From Vibrio gazogenes (GTDB lineage Bacteria; Pseudomonadota; Gammaproteobacteria; Enterobacterales; Vibrionaceae), in assembly GCF_023920225.1 (NCBI RefSeq), contig NZ_CP092588.1, forward strand, positions 186,001-250,000: 64,000 bases of DNA, in the 5' to 3' direction. Numbering within the stretch: the stretch's first letter is position 1; every line of letters starts with the position of its first letter. The translations under genes and the position numbers were made by a program. A model generated the notes under the pieces. It was not told where the DNA came from, made no database searches, and saw nothing but the letters and a program-made list of their open reading frames with translations. Positions 18,844 to 27,606 of the stretch are shown here, piece after piece.

Positions 18844-18936
18844 CAAGCAGGACACGCACCTCAAGGAGTGGATTTGTTCAGAGGTTGAAAATAAGCAGGA
18901 CACGCACCTCAAGGATGGATTCGTTTAGAGGTTGAA
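18844..18936. repeat. Doubled left end of the RAYT element
   Basis: Two head-to-tail copies of a unit that starts with AAGCAGGACACGCACCTCAA and ends with GAGGTTGAA, the first starting at 18844 and the second at about 18893. The second lacks two bases in the AAGGAGTGG stretch. Confidence 0.75.
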
Positions 18937-19101
18937 GTTGTTCCATTTTTTCTAAGTTAGCCCTCGAATTGAATGATTGTTTGCTCGATTTTATGTTGGG
19001 GTATTGAATAATTAAGGGCAGTTTTGCGTGCCGATAGAGATGAATCACTGGTTTGAATGGATGACGTGTGTGGCAACTGAATTGATATTAAACGGTATTG
19101 T

Positions 19102-20064
19102 TCAGGAAATATGAATCCCGAGCATTCTCTGCTTTTTGAGCTGTTGTTTCGCGAGATTAAGCTGTTCGGTTGAACCGACCCAGAGTCTGGGTTTCTTTTC
19201 CAGCTCAGTGCAGAGTTTGAGGCATTCCTGCTGAGACAGAGATAACCGCGTGAGAATGTTGGGTAGGCGTTGGTGAATATAGCCCCGTTTATCTTTCCTG
19301 ATTTGCCGCCCGACCCAATCGACCAATTCGATATAATCCATCAGTCGGAAAGGAATACCTTGGGGTTTATCCTGATGTTCATAGCCGATGAAACTCACTA
19401 AATTGTGGGCTTCGGTTTTTCCTTGCGCCAGTGAAGTCAGCCGGGCTTTAATCGAAGTGTATTCAGACTGCTCGGGTGTGTCAGCTATATTTGCTCTGAC
19501 CGGATTGAGGTCAACATAGGCCATCGCTGCTAACAGGGCTTTCTCATCGAGTAAAGCCTGAGATTTAAACCGTCCTTCCCAGAATCGCCCTTTGCACTGG
19601 TCTTCTTTGTTGGCACGGACGGCAATCTCATGATTGAGCTCTTGCATAAAACAGCTGAGGGAATAGAGTCGGTGACGCCAAGTTTCAATGAGTTGGGTGC
19701 AGGCATCACGCTCAGCTTGAGAAGTCAGTTGGCCGTCGAGAAGGCGCTGAATGGGCTGGGGGAGTTGATGCTCTTGTCCCCATCGTTCAATGACCTCATG
19801 GTCAGAAAGAGAGATAGCCTTCTTTTTATCGATATAGACGACCATATGGTAATGGTTACTCATCACAGCATGAGAGCAAATCCCAATACAGTAGATAGAA
19901 GCTAATGTGAAGATACGTGATTCCACCCACTCCCGGCGATGTTCATAGGATTTACCACAATAAGGGTCATAACCACATAGAAATGAGCGACGGACACAGC
20001 GGGAGACGATGTGATAGTAGGGCGTGACCTCGGGGCAAATGAGTTGTGAGCGGGCAGTTGCCAT
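19102..20064 (-). CDS. REP-associated tyrosine transposase (Y1, IS200-like)
   Basis: A 320-residue HUH single-strand transposase. The metal-binding HUH motif is SNHYHMVVYI, and the catalytic tyrosine lies in AYVDLNPVRAN, the signature of RAYTs. The KGRFWEGRFKSQALLDEKAL stretch is also diagnostic. RAYTs cut and move REP palindromes through single-stranded DNA. The C-terminal extension (about 220-320) is longer than in E. coli RAYT and resembles the 320-residue group common in marine gammaproteobacteria. The frame is intact, so it may still be active. It ends next to arfB. Confidence 0.9.
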   Translation of the reverse strand: MATARSQLICPEVTPYYHIVSRCVRRSFLCGYDPYCGKSYEHRREWVESRIFTLASIYCIGICSHAVMSNHYHMVVYIDKKKAISLSDHEVIERWGQEHQLPQPIQRLLDGQLTSQAERDACTQLIETWRHRLYSLSCFMQELNHEIAVRANKEDQCKGRFWEGRFKSQALLDEKALLAAMAYVDLNPVRANIADTPEQSEYTSIKARLTSLAQGKTEAHNLVSFIGYEHQDKPQGIPFRLMDYIELVDWVGRQIRKDKRGYIHQRLPNILTRLSLSQQECLKLCTELEKKPRLWVGSTEQLNLAKQQLKKQRMLGIHIS

Positions 20065-20268
20065 GGATGCTCTCGGGATGATGATAGATGAGTCTTATCG
20101 TGGAGAATTGAGGCTGGATAGGGAATCGATTCAACCGCTGATTCCGAGTGAGTTCAAATTTATTGGTCATCAATGGTCAGACTGATTTCATGATGATGAG
20201 AGATTGATTAGAGCGGGTGTCCTTATTTTGTTTTTTTGATCCTTATTTTGTCATATCAAGCTAGTCGT

Positions 20269-20685
20269 TCAGTCTTCGTTGACTCGACCTCGTAAGGCTT
20301 TCTTTTGTCCCATCTTCTTTTTAGTATTTATGCGCTTGAGTTTTGATGACCAGGTTGGCTTGGTCGCTCGCCGACGCTTTTGTACCACCATGACGGATTG
20401 AATCAGTCCCTTAAGACGTTCTAATGCATCAAGTCGGTTTTGTTCCTGAGTTCGATAGGTTTGTGATTTGATCACGACAACGCCATCTTTGGTAATTCTA
20501 GAATCACTGAGAGCGAGTAATCTTTCTTTGTATACTGAGGGTAAACTCGAACGTTGAATATCAAAACGTAAATGAATGGCTGAGGATACCTTCTGCACAT
20601 TTTGCCCACCGTTCCCCATGGCCCGGATAGCCGTCATTTCAATTTCCCATTCCGCAAGAATGACCGTATTAGAGATAGTTAACAT
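20269..20685 (-). CDS. arfB: Alternative ribosome-rescue factor B (YaeJ)
   Basis: A 138-residue release-factor-like hydrolase. The GGQ motif (residues 26-28 in GNGGQNVQKV) frees the nascent chain from the tRNA, and the basic tail (KRINTKKKMGQKKALRGR) enters the empty mRNA channel of a stalled ribosome. Length and layout match ArfB. Together with arfA at 7.8 kb this gives two backups to tmRNA in one window. The RAYT right end lies within about 40 bp of its stop codon, so the element may have replaced its terminator. Confidence 0.92.
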   Translation of the reverse strand: MLTISNTVILAEWEIEMTAIRAMGNGGQNVQKVSSAIHLRFDIQRSSLPSVYKERLLALSDSRITKDGVVVIKSQTYRTQEQNRLDALERLKGLIQSVMVVQKRRRATKPTWSSKLKRINTKKKMGQKKALRGRVNED

Positions 20686-20728
20686 GGTTTAGGCTTCGCT
20701 TATGACTATTTTATCGACAATGATATTT

Positions 20729-21265
20729 TCATTTGAAATGAAATGGTGACTTCAAATGAGCTTGTTTATACCGGTGAGAGGACAACTTATGTCCAAATAC
20801 ATGAACTAATGCACCAGAGACAGTTAAAATACCACCTAAATAGGTCCATGTAGACGGTATTTCATCGAATCTTGCGATACCAATCAGGGTTGAAAGAATG
20901 ATTTGAATATAAGAATAAGCAGAAGCCTTGTCCGCAGTCAGAGTTTTCATCGCTTTCGTTAAGCCAAGTTGCCCTATTTGGGTAAAAACGCCAATCAATG
21001 CGATAAAGATGCTAAATAATAGTAAATCATGCTGAGCGTGTTGATCAAAGCTTGGCTGCACCATGCATATCAATCCTAACAAGCAAAGAGTTAAGCAAGG
21101 TTGTTGTTTGAACACGTTCCTTCAAAAACATCACTGCAAGTAGGGAAGTGGATACCGGTAGGTGCAGTGCAAAATGGTCGCTTCGGCCAACGGAATCGTA
21201 GAAACCGCATGATACACATATTAAGGCAAACGTACCGAGCAAGCCTCGAACAAATAGGAGTAACT
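20729..21265 (-). pseudogene. Decayed EamA/DMT-family transporter
   Basis: Three reading frames each hold a piece of one EamA transporter: RGLLGTFALICVSCG, then PLAEATILHCTY, then STSLLAVMFLKERVQ, then a 100-residue C-terminal half with four membrane helices (CLLGLICMVQP, LLFSIFIALIGVFTQIG, ASAYSYIQIILSTLIG, TYLGGILTVSGALVHVFG). At least three frameshifts join them and the N-terminal half of the protein is missing. In an intact gene this would be a drug/metabolite exporter. The C-terminal half has an ATG but is not expected to be functional. Confidence 0.75.
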
Positions 21266-21346
21266 AGTGTTTATCCACCCTGTTGATGAATGAACTCTCA
21301 TTCTGATATATATTAAGTGTTTTATAAATGAGAGAAGTTAATTGAC

Positions 21347-22411
21347 GTGATAGTTAACGGATTAGAAAAATGGCTCGGCGTCGGTCGTGCGGATAGTGAG
21401 TTTAGAGAAAGCTCATTCATTTTCATTTCCTTGACGGTACTAACGTCGATTCTTACCTTTTTTGTTTATTACAATGTATTCGTCATCCCGTCACTATTGC
21501 TTGCAGCAATAGAAGCAATAGGGATTCTTTTCTGCTTGTTTAGCTATTATTTCCTGTGGCAAAGTCGAGATCCTAGAGTTGCGGCAATAATTCTGGTCTC
21601 TGTGATGACTTCCATAAGCCTGTTATTTATTCTGGGCACAGGTAATGATGAATTTGCGTTGGCCTTTTGTTTCCTGACGCCAGTGATTGCTATCTTTATT
21701 CTTGGATATAAGTTAGGTTCTCTTTTTAGTCTCGCCAATTTTATCTGTGTTGCATATATTTGTATCACTGATATGGATAACTGGTCTCCAGTCTATTTTG
21801 ATTCCATCAGTTTTGTTCATCTCACTACGATCTATTTCTTTTTGTTTTCGGTTTCTTACTTTTATGATGCCGGACGTCGAAGAACCATGGTTCTCTTGGA
21901 AGAATCTAATCGTCAACTGCAGGTACTTTCTAATACTGATGGGTTAACCAATATCTCTAATCGTCGATTTATGGAAAAATTGTTACTCGATGCTCAAGTT
22001 GGGCAGTGGGTTGCTATTATCGATATCGATGATTTTAAACAAGTGAATGATGAGTATGGGCATGAGGTAGGCGATAAGGTGTTGGTGAGTATTGCGAACA
22101 TACTCCAAGCCAGCGTGAAGGGCATTGGCCATGTGGGACGATGGGGCGGTGAAGAGTTTTTGACCCTCTTCACCGACACAACTGAGGATGTTATCGAATC
22201 TCATATTAATCAATGGCAGAAATCCATCACAGATTATGATTTTGGCATAGGGAGAAGCGTTACCATCAGTTGTGGTATTGCGCCACATCTAGATCGTTTT
22301 AATACCTCGACATTCAGTCATGCTGATGAAGCATTATATAGAGCAAAAACTTCAGGGAAAAACTGCTTTCGATTTTCGGTTGCCCATGAGTTCACTGAAA
22401 ATTCTATTTAA
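21347..22411 (+). CDS. Membrane-bound diguanylate cyclase
   Basis: A 354-residue protein with six or so hydrophobic segments (about 22-175) followed by a GGDEF domain (about 190-345). The active-site motif is GGEEF in RWGGEEFLTLF, and the metal-binding IDIDDFKQVND is intact, so it should make cyclic di-GMP from GTP. I see no RxxD product-inhibition site at the expected place. The start is GTG at 21347 after GAGAGA. It stands alone. Confidence 0.85.
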   Translation: MIVNGLEKWLGVGRADSEFRESSFIFISLTVLTSILTFFVYYNVFVIPSLLLAAIEAIGILFCLFSYYFLWQSRDPRVAAIILVSVMTSISLLFILGTGNDEFALAFCFLTPVIAIFILGYKLGSLFSLANFICVAYICITDMDNWSPVYFDSISFVHLTTIYFFLFSVSYFYDAGRRRTMVLLEESNRQLQVLSNTDGLTNISNRRFMEKLLLDAQVGQWVAIIDIDDFKQVNDEYGHEVGDKVLVSIANILQASVKGIGHVGRWGGEEFLTLFTDTTEDVIESHINQWQKSITDYDFGIGRSVTISCGIAPHLDRFNTSTFSHADEALYRAKTSGKNCFRFSVAHEFTENSI

Positions 22412-22413
22412 TA

Positions 22414-23580
22414 TCAATAAAATGGAGCATTTTTACATGGTTCCATGACTTGATTGGCTGGGCCCATATGATGTGATGCCTTGAAAGCTGAATTTATTAC
22501 CAACTTTTTGCACTCTTTAGGTTCATTATCGATATCAAACCATACCGTTTGTACCATTTCATTACTCATATAATAGTAACGCCTTTGGGTTGAATCACTA
22601 ATGTTACTCCATAACGTATATGAATTGACTGAATACCCCAGCTTCTTTTTCAGTTTTTCAAATAAGTTTATTGGGTACAGTTCTTCAAATGAGACAGGGA
22701 CGATACATGTCGCTACCATGGCTCGAACTTGAGCGACTGGATCTACTTCTTGTGCTTGTGGGTTATACATATAGCGATAAAAACATCCTCGCTCAAAGCG
22801 CTGGACAGATGTATAACCACCGGGCACCGAGAATACCGGGTGAGGGTTGCGAATATTTTTCATGAAGTCGTCTAAGCTTTTCTCTGCTGCCTCTTCAAGC
22901 GCTTCACTCTGTTCACTGAAAATGTCTGGCTTATTCCACTGATATAACCAATAGTCCATCATTTTGAGCTGGGTTTTATAATCAGGTTGGTTCGTCATGA
23001 CGGTATAATTCTCATGACAATAAATCTGTACCTCACTATTTTTGACCTCTAATATCGCTGATTTTCCTTTTCTATCGGAGATAGAAAGATGCAGAGTTGC
23101 AGGCGAATTTTCATCACCGGGTACTTTTCCACCGTAAAGATAGATTGTATTTTTTGAAAGCGATTCCACCGCTTCAGGAACGGTTGCAAAACTGTCCAGA
23201 ATATACTGCCCCCAGCGTAGAACACTGAGCCCTTTCTGCTGTGGTTCTTGAGACTTGGCAAAACTACAATTGGTATCGTAAAGCGCATTAGCCACTAGCC
23301 CTTGATCATTCATGCCATCGCAAAAACCGTAACCTTCGCTGATATTCCCAATTAGTGTTGAAACTGTGGCGTAGTTTACTTCCCACTCCAATACCTCTGT
23401 CTTCTTTAATTGATGAGCGGCGTGTTGGTTAATTTGATCGAGCTCTGCCTCGCTCATTCCAATCCGTCGTCCGTGAGCTGGATTAATGATAATGGTCGGT
23501 TCTAATGAAAACTCCCAATCCATGTTTCGTCCAACTGTAATATGATCTTTATTTATATTATTGAGTATCCGTGTGCACAT
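22414..23580 (-). CDS. Choloylglycine hydrolase-family amidase (Ntn hydrolase)
   Basis: A 388-residue N-terminal nucleophile hydrolase. Cys2 directly follows the initiator Met (MCTRI), and the family residues GRNMDW near 18-23, the GMNDQGLVAN stretch near 88-97 and NYTVMTNQPDY near 191-201 are present. The family includes bile-salt hydrolases, penicillin V acylases and quorum-signal (acyl-homoserine lactone) acylases; the substrate cannot be told here. No signal peptide is seen since Cys2 must be exposed by simple Met removal, so it acts in the cytoplasm. Its stop lies 2 nt from the stop of the convergent GGDEF gene. Confidence 0.8.
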   Translation of the reverse strand: MCTRILNNINKDHITVGRNMDWEFSLEPTIIINPAHGRRIGMSEAELDQINQHAAHQLKKTEVLEWEVNYATVSTLIGNISEGYGFCDGMNDQGLVANALYDTNCSFAKSQEPQQKGLSVLRWGQYILDSFATVPEAVESLSKNTIYLYGGKVPGDENSPATLHLSISDRKGKSAILEVKNSEVQIYCHENYTVMTNQPDYKTQLKMMDYWLYQWNKPDIFSEQSEALEEAAEKSLDDFMKNIRNPHPVFSVPGGYTSVQRFERGCFYRYMYNPQAQEVDPVAQVRAMVATCIVPVSFEELYPINLFEKLKKKLGYSVNSYTLWSNISDSTQRRYYYMSNEMVQTVWFDIDNEPKECKKLVINSAFKASHHMGPANQVMEPCKNAPFY

Positions 23581-23837
23581 CGTTCATCCTTATCAAATGC
23601 ATTACATCGTTATAAATATGGTTAATCATTGTGTCGTTATCATTTAACGCCATGGATTACATGTCTTTTTGAACATTTTTTATTACCTGTACAATTAGAC
23701 AATACTGTATTTTCGAACCGTTTCTACTGTTTTAATACAATTAAGATGCCTGTGTGAAAAATATGAGTGTTGGAAACGGTGCTGAGTTTAGTGCATGCGG
23801 CAGGAAGTCATTTGTGTTGCTTGATTTAGAGGGAAAT

Positions 23838-23862
23838 AGCGCGCCAATGAGGCGCGCTTGAG
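23838..23862 (-). terminator. Hairpin after tnaA
   Basis: AGCGCGCC (23838-23845) and GGCGCGCT (23851-23858) form an 8-bp GC-rich stem with a 5-nt loop, 12 nt beyond the tnaA stop. Only a weak U-run (ATTTCC) follows on the minus strand. Confidence 0.6.
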
Positions 23863-23869
23863 TGAGTGA

Positions 23870-25288
23870 TTATTCAATTTCTTTCAGACGAGCCGTGAAG
23901 TGGCGTAGCACGGGGGGCTCGTAAGTGAAATCCAGCCCCTTCACGTTGTGGGCATTTTCTTTGACTTTCTCAAACGCTTCAATCACGAAATCCATGTGCG
24001 TTTGAGTGTAAGTCGCGCGAGGAATCGTCAGGCGTAACAACTCAGCAGGGCAAGGGTGCTGTTGACCCGTTGCCGGATCACGGCCTAATAGTAACGAACC
24101 GATTTCCACCGCGCGGATCCCCGCAACTTTGTAGAGCTCACAAGCCAAAGCATGAGCTGGGAATTGATGTGAAGGGATATGAGGTAATAGTTTACCTGCA
24201 TCAACGAATGCGGCATGACCACCGGCTTGCTGACATACAACCCCAATGGCTTCTAGGCCATCAACAAGGTACTGAACCTGACTGATACGGTACTCTAGCC
24301 AGTCCTGACGCATGCCATCGTAAAGGCCGACCGCAAGTCGTTCCATGGCACCGCCTTCAAGACCACCATAGGTAGGGAAACCTTCTTGAACGACACAAAG
24401 TGTACGACATTCAGTGTAAACATCCATCATCGATTCATCTTTGAAACACAACAGTCCGCCCATTTGAACCATTGCATCTTTCTTCGCTGACATGGCTAAG
24501 CCATCTGCGTATTGATAAGTTTCACGCGTGATTTCTTCGATCGTCCAATCTTGGTAACCGGGCTCACGTTGTTGAATAAAGTAAGCATTCTCGGCAAAAC
24601 GCGCTGAGTCCATGATGACAGGGATATCGTAACGTTGAGCAATCGCGTATACCGCTTTTAAGTTCGCAATAGAAACAGGCTGACCACCTGCAGAGTTACA
24701 AGTAATCGTGCTGACAATGTAAGGAACGTTCGCGGGGCCCGCTTCTTCAATCGCCATTTCAAGTTTCGCGATGTCAAAGTTACCTTTGAAATCTGCATTG
24801 ACAGACGTATCGAACGCATCTTCGGTATAGACGTTTTTCGCCACACAGCAGTTAACCTGAGTATGACCTTGCGTGGTGTCGAAGAAGTAGTTAGACAGCG
24901 CCACCATTTTTGAACGGTCTAAGCCTTTTTCTTGTTCACGTTTTTTAATCAGAACAGGAATATAGATTTGTTCTGCACCACGACCTTGGTGTGTTGGAAT
25001 CGTTAATTCATAACCGAAGATATCTTTTACAGCATTCGCAAGCGTGTAGTAGCTGCGGCTGCCACTGTATGCTTCGTCGCCCATCAGCATTGCGGCTTGC
25101 ATTCTTTGAGTGATGGAGCCAGTGCCGCTGTCAGTGAGAAGGTCAATGAACACATCATCACTATCTAAAAGGAACGGGTTCATACCTGCTTTAAGGATGG
25201 CTTCTTCACGATGTTCACGCGTGGTACGTTTTACTGGCTCAACCACACGAATACGAAATGGTTCTGGTAAGTGTTTAAAATTTTCCAT
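23870..25288 (-). CDS. tnaA: Tryptophanase
   Basis: A 472-residue PLP enzyme that splits tryptophan to indole, pyruvate and ammonia. The PLP lysine lies in [12 protein letters not shown], and the protein matches TnaA of enterobacteria along its length. The ATG at 25288 ([11 protein letters not shown]) is the family start and has AAAGG 7 nt upstream. A TnaC-like leader ORF lies 254 nt upstream, so tryptophan-induced ribosome stalling and Rho anti-termination are expected. The tryptophan permease tnaB, which usually follows, is missing: the next gene is an unrelated amidase. Confidence 0.96.
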   Translation of the reverse strand: MENFKHLPEPFRIRVVEPVKRTTREHREEAILKAGMNPFLLDSDDVFIDLLTDSGTGSITQRMQAAMLMGDEAYSGSRSYYTLANAVKDIFGYELTIPTHQGRGAEQIYIPVLIKKREQEKGLDRSKMVALSNYFFDTTQGHTQVNCCVAKNVYTEDAFDTSVNADFKGNFDIAKLEMAIEEAGPANVPYIVSTITCNSAGGQPVSIANLKAVYAIAQRYDIPVIMDSARFAENAYFIQQREPGYQDWTIEEITRETYQYADGLAMSAKKDAMVQMGGLLCFKDESMMDVYTECRTLCVVQEGFPTYGGLEGGAMERLAVGLYDGMRQDWLEYRISQVQYLVDGLEAIGVVCQQAGGHAAFVDAGKLLPHIPSHQFPAHALACELYKVAGIRAVEIGSLLLGRDPATGQQHPCPAELLRLTIPRATYTQTHMDFVIEAFEKVKENAHNVKGLDFTYEPPVLRHFTARLKEIE

Positions 25289-25542
25289 GATAATACCTTT
25301 GAATTCATTCACTCATGTTCGTCAGACGATATTATTCGGCACCCGATATCTATTTAGGGTGTAAAATGTCGCGCTAAATAATTAGCGATAAATTTAGAAT
25401 TAAATAAACCGATTCGGAATAACTACACCACCACTTTAAATGAATAAAGATGAGTGCCAGTATCGAAAAACGATATAAATAGATTTAATGTTGATGCTGA
25501 TTGTTTAATCGATTCGAAAGAATGCAAAAACAACCAAGACGG

Positions 25543-25647
25543 TTAGACGAGTGTCAAAGAAGGTAAGATTGAGATTTGATAGTCATGCGTGTACCAAGCT
25601 AAGGAGCTTGACCATAACTTATCTTGAATTTTTAGATTTTTACTCAT
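25543..25647 (-). CDS. tnaC: Tryptophanase leader peptide TnaC
   Basis: A 34-codon frame on the tna strand with GCGGA ahead of its ATG. The peptide has Trp18, then Asp22 and Ile25, then Pro29, in the piece AWYTHDYQISILP. The Trp-x3-Asp-x2-Ile spacing is that of E. coli TnaC; the Asp-to-Pro distance is 7 rather than 8. In TnaC these residues sense tryptophan and stall the ribosome at the stop codon, masking a Rho site. The 254-nt spacer to tnaA is close to the E. coli length. Confidence 0.7.
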   Translation of the reverse strand: MSKNLKIQDKLWSSSLAWYTHDYQISILPSLTLV

Positions 25648-25736
25648 ATCTAAATCCGCTGTGAGTTATAGCTGGTTGACTGATAGATGGATTCTTAACC
25701 AAGTCTATTGGTAAGTAAATTGACTAAAATAATAAT

Positions 25737-25783
25737 TGTGACCTAAGTCATTAAATTGAACATGGAACAAATCATAGCTCACA
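25737..25783 (-). promoter_or_regulatory. Candidate CRP sites of the tna operon
   Basis: Two CRP-like half-site pairs lie upstream of tnaC: AATGA-N6-TCACA (25737-25752) with one perfect half, and TGTGA-N6-ATTTG (25768-25783) with the other half perfect. Catabolite control of tna is usual. I cannot fix the -10 box. Confidence 0.4.
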
Positions 25784-25954
25784 AGTAAACAGATCTAGGA
25801 TAAATAAATTTATGATGGAAACAAATTGAAATAGAAAAATTCATTAAATATTAATAATTTTCTATAAAAACATCGATATTATTAAACGCTACTTGATGCA
25901 TTTGAATGCCGCTGTTTTTTTGCATTGAGGGTGGGGGCTTCGGTGACTGAGATA
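25784..25954. other. AT-rich stretch between the tna control region and the HEPN remnant
   Basis: About 170 bp with no gene. With the tnaC leader upstream region it makes a 307-bp gap between tnaC and the HEPN remnant. AATGC and GCATT around a poly-A run (about 25903-25925) could form a weak hairpin for leftward transcripts. Confidence 0.4.
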
Positions 25955-26388
25955 TCAATAAACATCGCTGTCCATCACCTCCGCTTTCAGCCGCTCACAA
26001 CAAACTTTTTCCACCAACGCCTTCAATTTCACCACCTCAGAGGCCAAGTACGCAAGCTCTTCCTCGGTGATCTCATAATGCATCGAATACCGCGCGTCGA
26101 TATACGCCCGTTGCAGGCGACGGAAGCTGCGGCGATGGAATTTTTCGGTCATGGGGAAAATATCGGCGAAGGCGAGATCTTGCTCGGCGCAGTATTTTTT
26201 CAGTTTTTCGATATTGTGGGTTTTGGGTAAATAGTTGGTAAACGTGAGTAATAGACACGCGAAAAAGCGTTCGGTCGTTTGATGAAGCATAAATGCCGCT
26301 TCTTTGAGATCACCATCGTTGAAAAAATTTCGATAACCTTTGAAAAAGGTAGACGCACTTTTACACCATTGATCAACATGTCCTTCAA
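25955..26388 (-). pseudogene. HEPN-domain protein, 5'-truncated remnant
   Basis: Reading leftward, a frame shows HVDQWCKSASTFF, then the HEPN core GDLKEAAFMLHQTTERFFA, LPKTHNIEKL and a C-terminal EEELAYLASEVVKLKALVEK, ending at 25955. In full-length relatives this HEPN domain follows a nucleotidyltransferase (MNT) domain. That part is missing: homology stops near 26388, where an IS110-type transposase gene begins. The Met in AFMLHQ opens a 111-codon frame but it starts in mid-domain, so function is unlikely. Confidence 0.65.
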
Positions 26389-26411
26389 GTTAACAAGGCG
26401 AGGAGACCTAT

Positions 26412-26954
26412 ATGAATATTACAACTGTTGGACTGGATTTGGCAAAAAATGTAAGCCATGTAGTGTGTTGTAACCAAGCAGGGAAAATAGTCAGGAAAAG
26501 AATGCTCCGCCGTTCAGAAATACTGACATTTTTCACAAAATTGCCGAAGTGTTTAGTTGGCGTAGAGTCTTGTGCAACAGCACATTATTGGGCAAGAGAA
26601 ATTCAGAAGTGTGGACATAATGTTAAACAGATAGCCCCACAACATGTGAAGCCATATGTCCGTGGAAACAAGAATGATTACAATGATGCTCTGGCTATCG
26701 CTGAAGCCGTTGTGCGACCAGAAATGCGCTTTGTAAGAACTAAAAGCCAGAAGCAGTTAGATATCAAAGCACTGCATGTTCTTCGAAAAAAATGTGAGCA
26801 TGACAGAACCGCCAATTGCAATGGTATTCGGGGAGTATTGGCTGAGCAAGGTATTGTCATCCCTGAGGGAATTCGTAATGTTTACAAGCGATTGCCTGAG
26901 CTGTTTGATAGTCAAATAGACAATGGTTTAAGTAAGCTGTTCAAGGAAAAATAA
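26412..26954 (+). pseudogene. IS110-family transposase, truncated after 180 residues
   Basis: The N-terminal DEDD domain is clear: TTVGLDLAKNVSHVVC, then VGVESCATAHYWARE and the YVRGNKNDYNDALAIAEAV motif with two acidic residues. The family has 300-400 residues; this frame stops at 180, where the left end of a RAYT-type element begins (26951). The second domain with the catalytic serine is gone. AGGAG precedes the ATG, so the 5' end is intact. It separates the HEPN remnant from the RAYT derivative. Confidence 0.8.
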
Positions 26955-27440
26955 GCAGGACACGCACCTCAAGGAGTGGATTCGTTTAGAGGTTGAAGTC
27001 GTTCCAGATCTTCTAAACTAGTTCTCGATGTGAATTATTTTTTGCTCGATTTTATGTCGGGGTATTGAATAATTAAGAGCAGTTTTGCGTGCCGATAAAG
27101 ATGAATCACCAGTTTGAATGGATGACGAATGTCAGCAACCGAATTGATATTGAACGGTATTGTTCAGGAAATATGAATCCCGAGCATTCTCTGCTTTTTG
27201 GGTTGTCATGGATGCTCTCAGGATGATGATCGATGAGTCTTATCGTGGAGGATTGGGGCTGGATAGGGAATCGATTCAACCGCTGATTCCGAGTGAGTTC
27301 AAATTTATTGGTTATCAATGGTCAGACTGATTTCATGATGATGAGAGATTGATTAGAGCGGGTGTCCTTATTTTCTTCCTTATTTTCTTTTGCTTATTTT
27401 GTTCCTTATTTTGTTTTGTTTTAGCGTGTGTCCTCGTAAG
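26951..27440. mobile_element. Transposase-less RAYT derivative
   Basis: The left 240 bp match the left end of the element at 18889 and the right 170 bp match its right end, with many point differences. The transposase region is missing: the sequence jumps from the last few transposase codons (TCTCTGCTTTTTG near 27195) to the bases just upstream of its start (CATGGATGCTCTC near 27209). A short GTTG occurs at both deletion edges of the intact copy. The element interrupts the IS110 gene. It should be mobile only in trans. Confidence 0.75.
27367..27424. repeat. Tandem array of the RAYT right tip
   Basis: The tip CCTTATTTTC is followed by TTCCTTATTTTC, TTTTGCTTATTTTG and TTCCTTATTTTG, then TTTTGTTTTAGC. 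Four near-copies of a 12-14 bp unit replace the one or two copies in the intact element. A further GTGTCC follows at about 27428. Confidence 0.65.
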
Positions 27441-27475
27441 AACTTTTTTGTCTTTTATTTAACTACCTAGCACCT

Positions 27476-27494
27476 TGACAATTACTTATTGTCA
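27476..27494. promoter_or_regulatory. Inverted repeat upstream of the patatin gene
   Basis: TGACAAT-TACTT-ATTGTCA has perfect 7-bp arms, 113 nt before the start codon, and overlaps a TTGACA that could be a -35 box. Possible operator; the regulator is unknown. Confidence 0.35.
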
Positions 27495-27606
27495 CCTACT
27501 TTTTTTATATCAATTAAAAATGATTATCGGTGTAAGTGTTTATTAAAGCATTTACACCCCGCCTGCTATATTAACAGTAAACATATTAATTAAAGGAAAG
27601 GAATAA

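Larger units (their letters stand above)
18844..20232 (-). mobile_element. RAYT element (REP-associated tyrosine transposase), complete copy
   Basis: The left end carries the motif AATAAGCAGGACACGCACC and the right end GAGCGGGTGTCCTTATTTTG; inverted, the tips share ATAAG and GGACAC. The transposase lies between, on the minus strand. The left end is doubled: a first 46-bp copy (18844-18889) runs straight into a second full copy starting at 18889. ACCTC and GAGGT near each left end can form a REP-like hairpin. Sequences matching both ends recur at 26951-27440 without the transposase, and the left end alone at 29034-29107, so the family has been active here. Confidence 0.75.

Noticed and set aside
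18838..18936. Possible CRISPR array, because of the two repeated units.
   Set aside because: The copies are head to tail without unique spacers and match transposon ends elsewhere in the window.
25955..26388. Active HEPN-MNT toxin-antitoxin module.
   Set aside because: The gene is cut off at its 5' side by an IS110 gene and no MNT partner frame is found.
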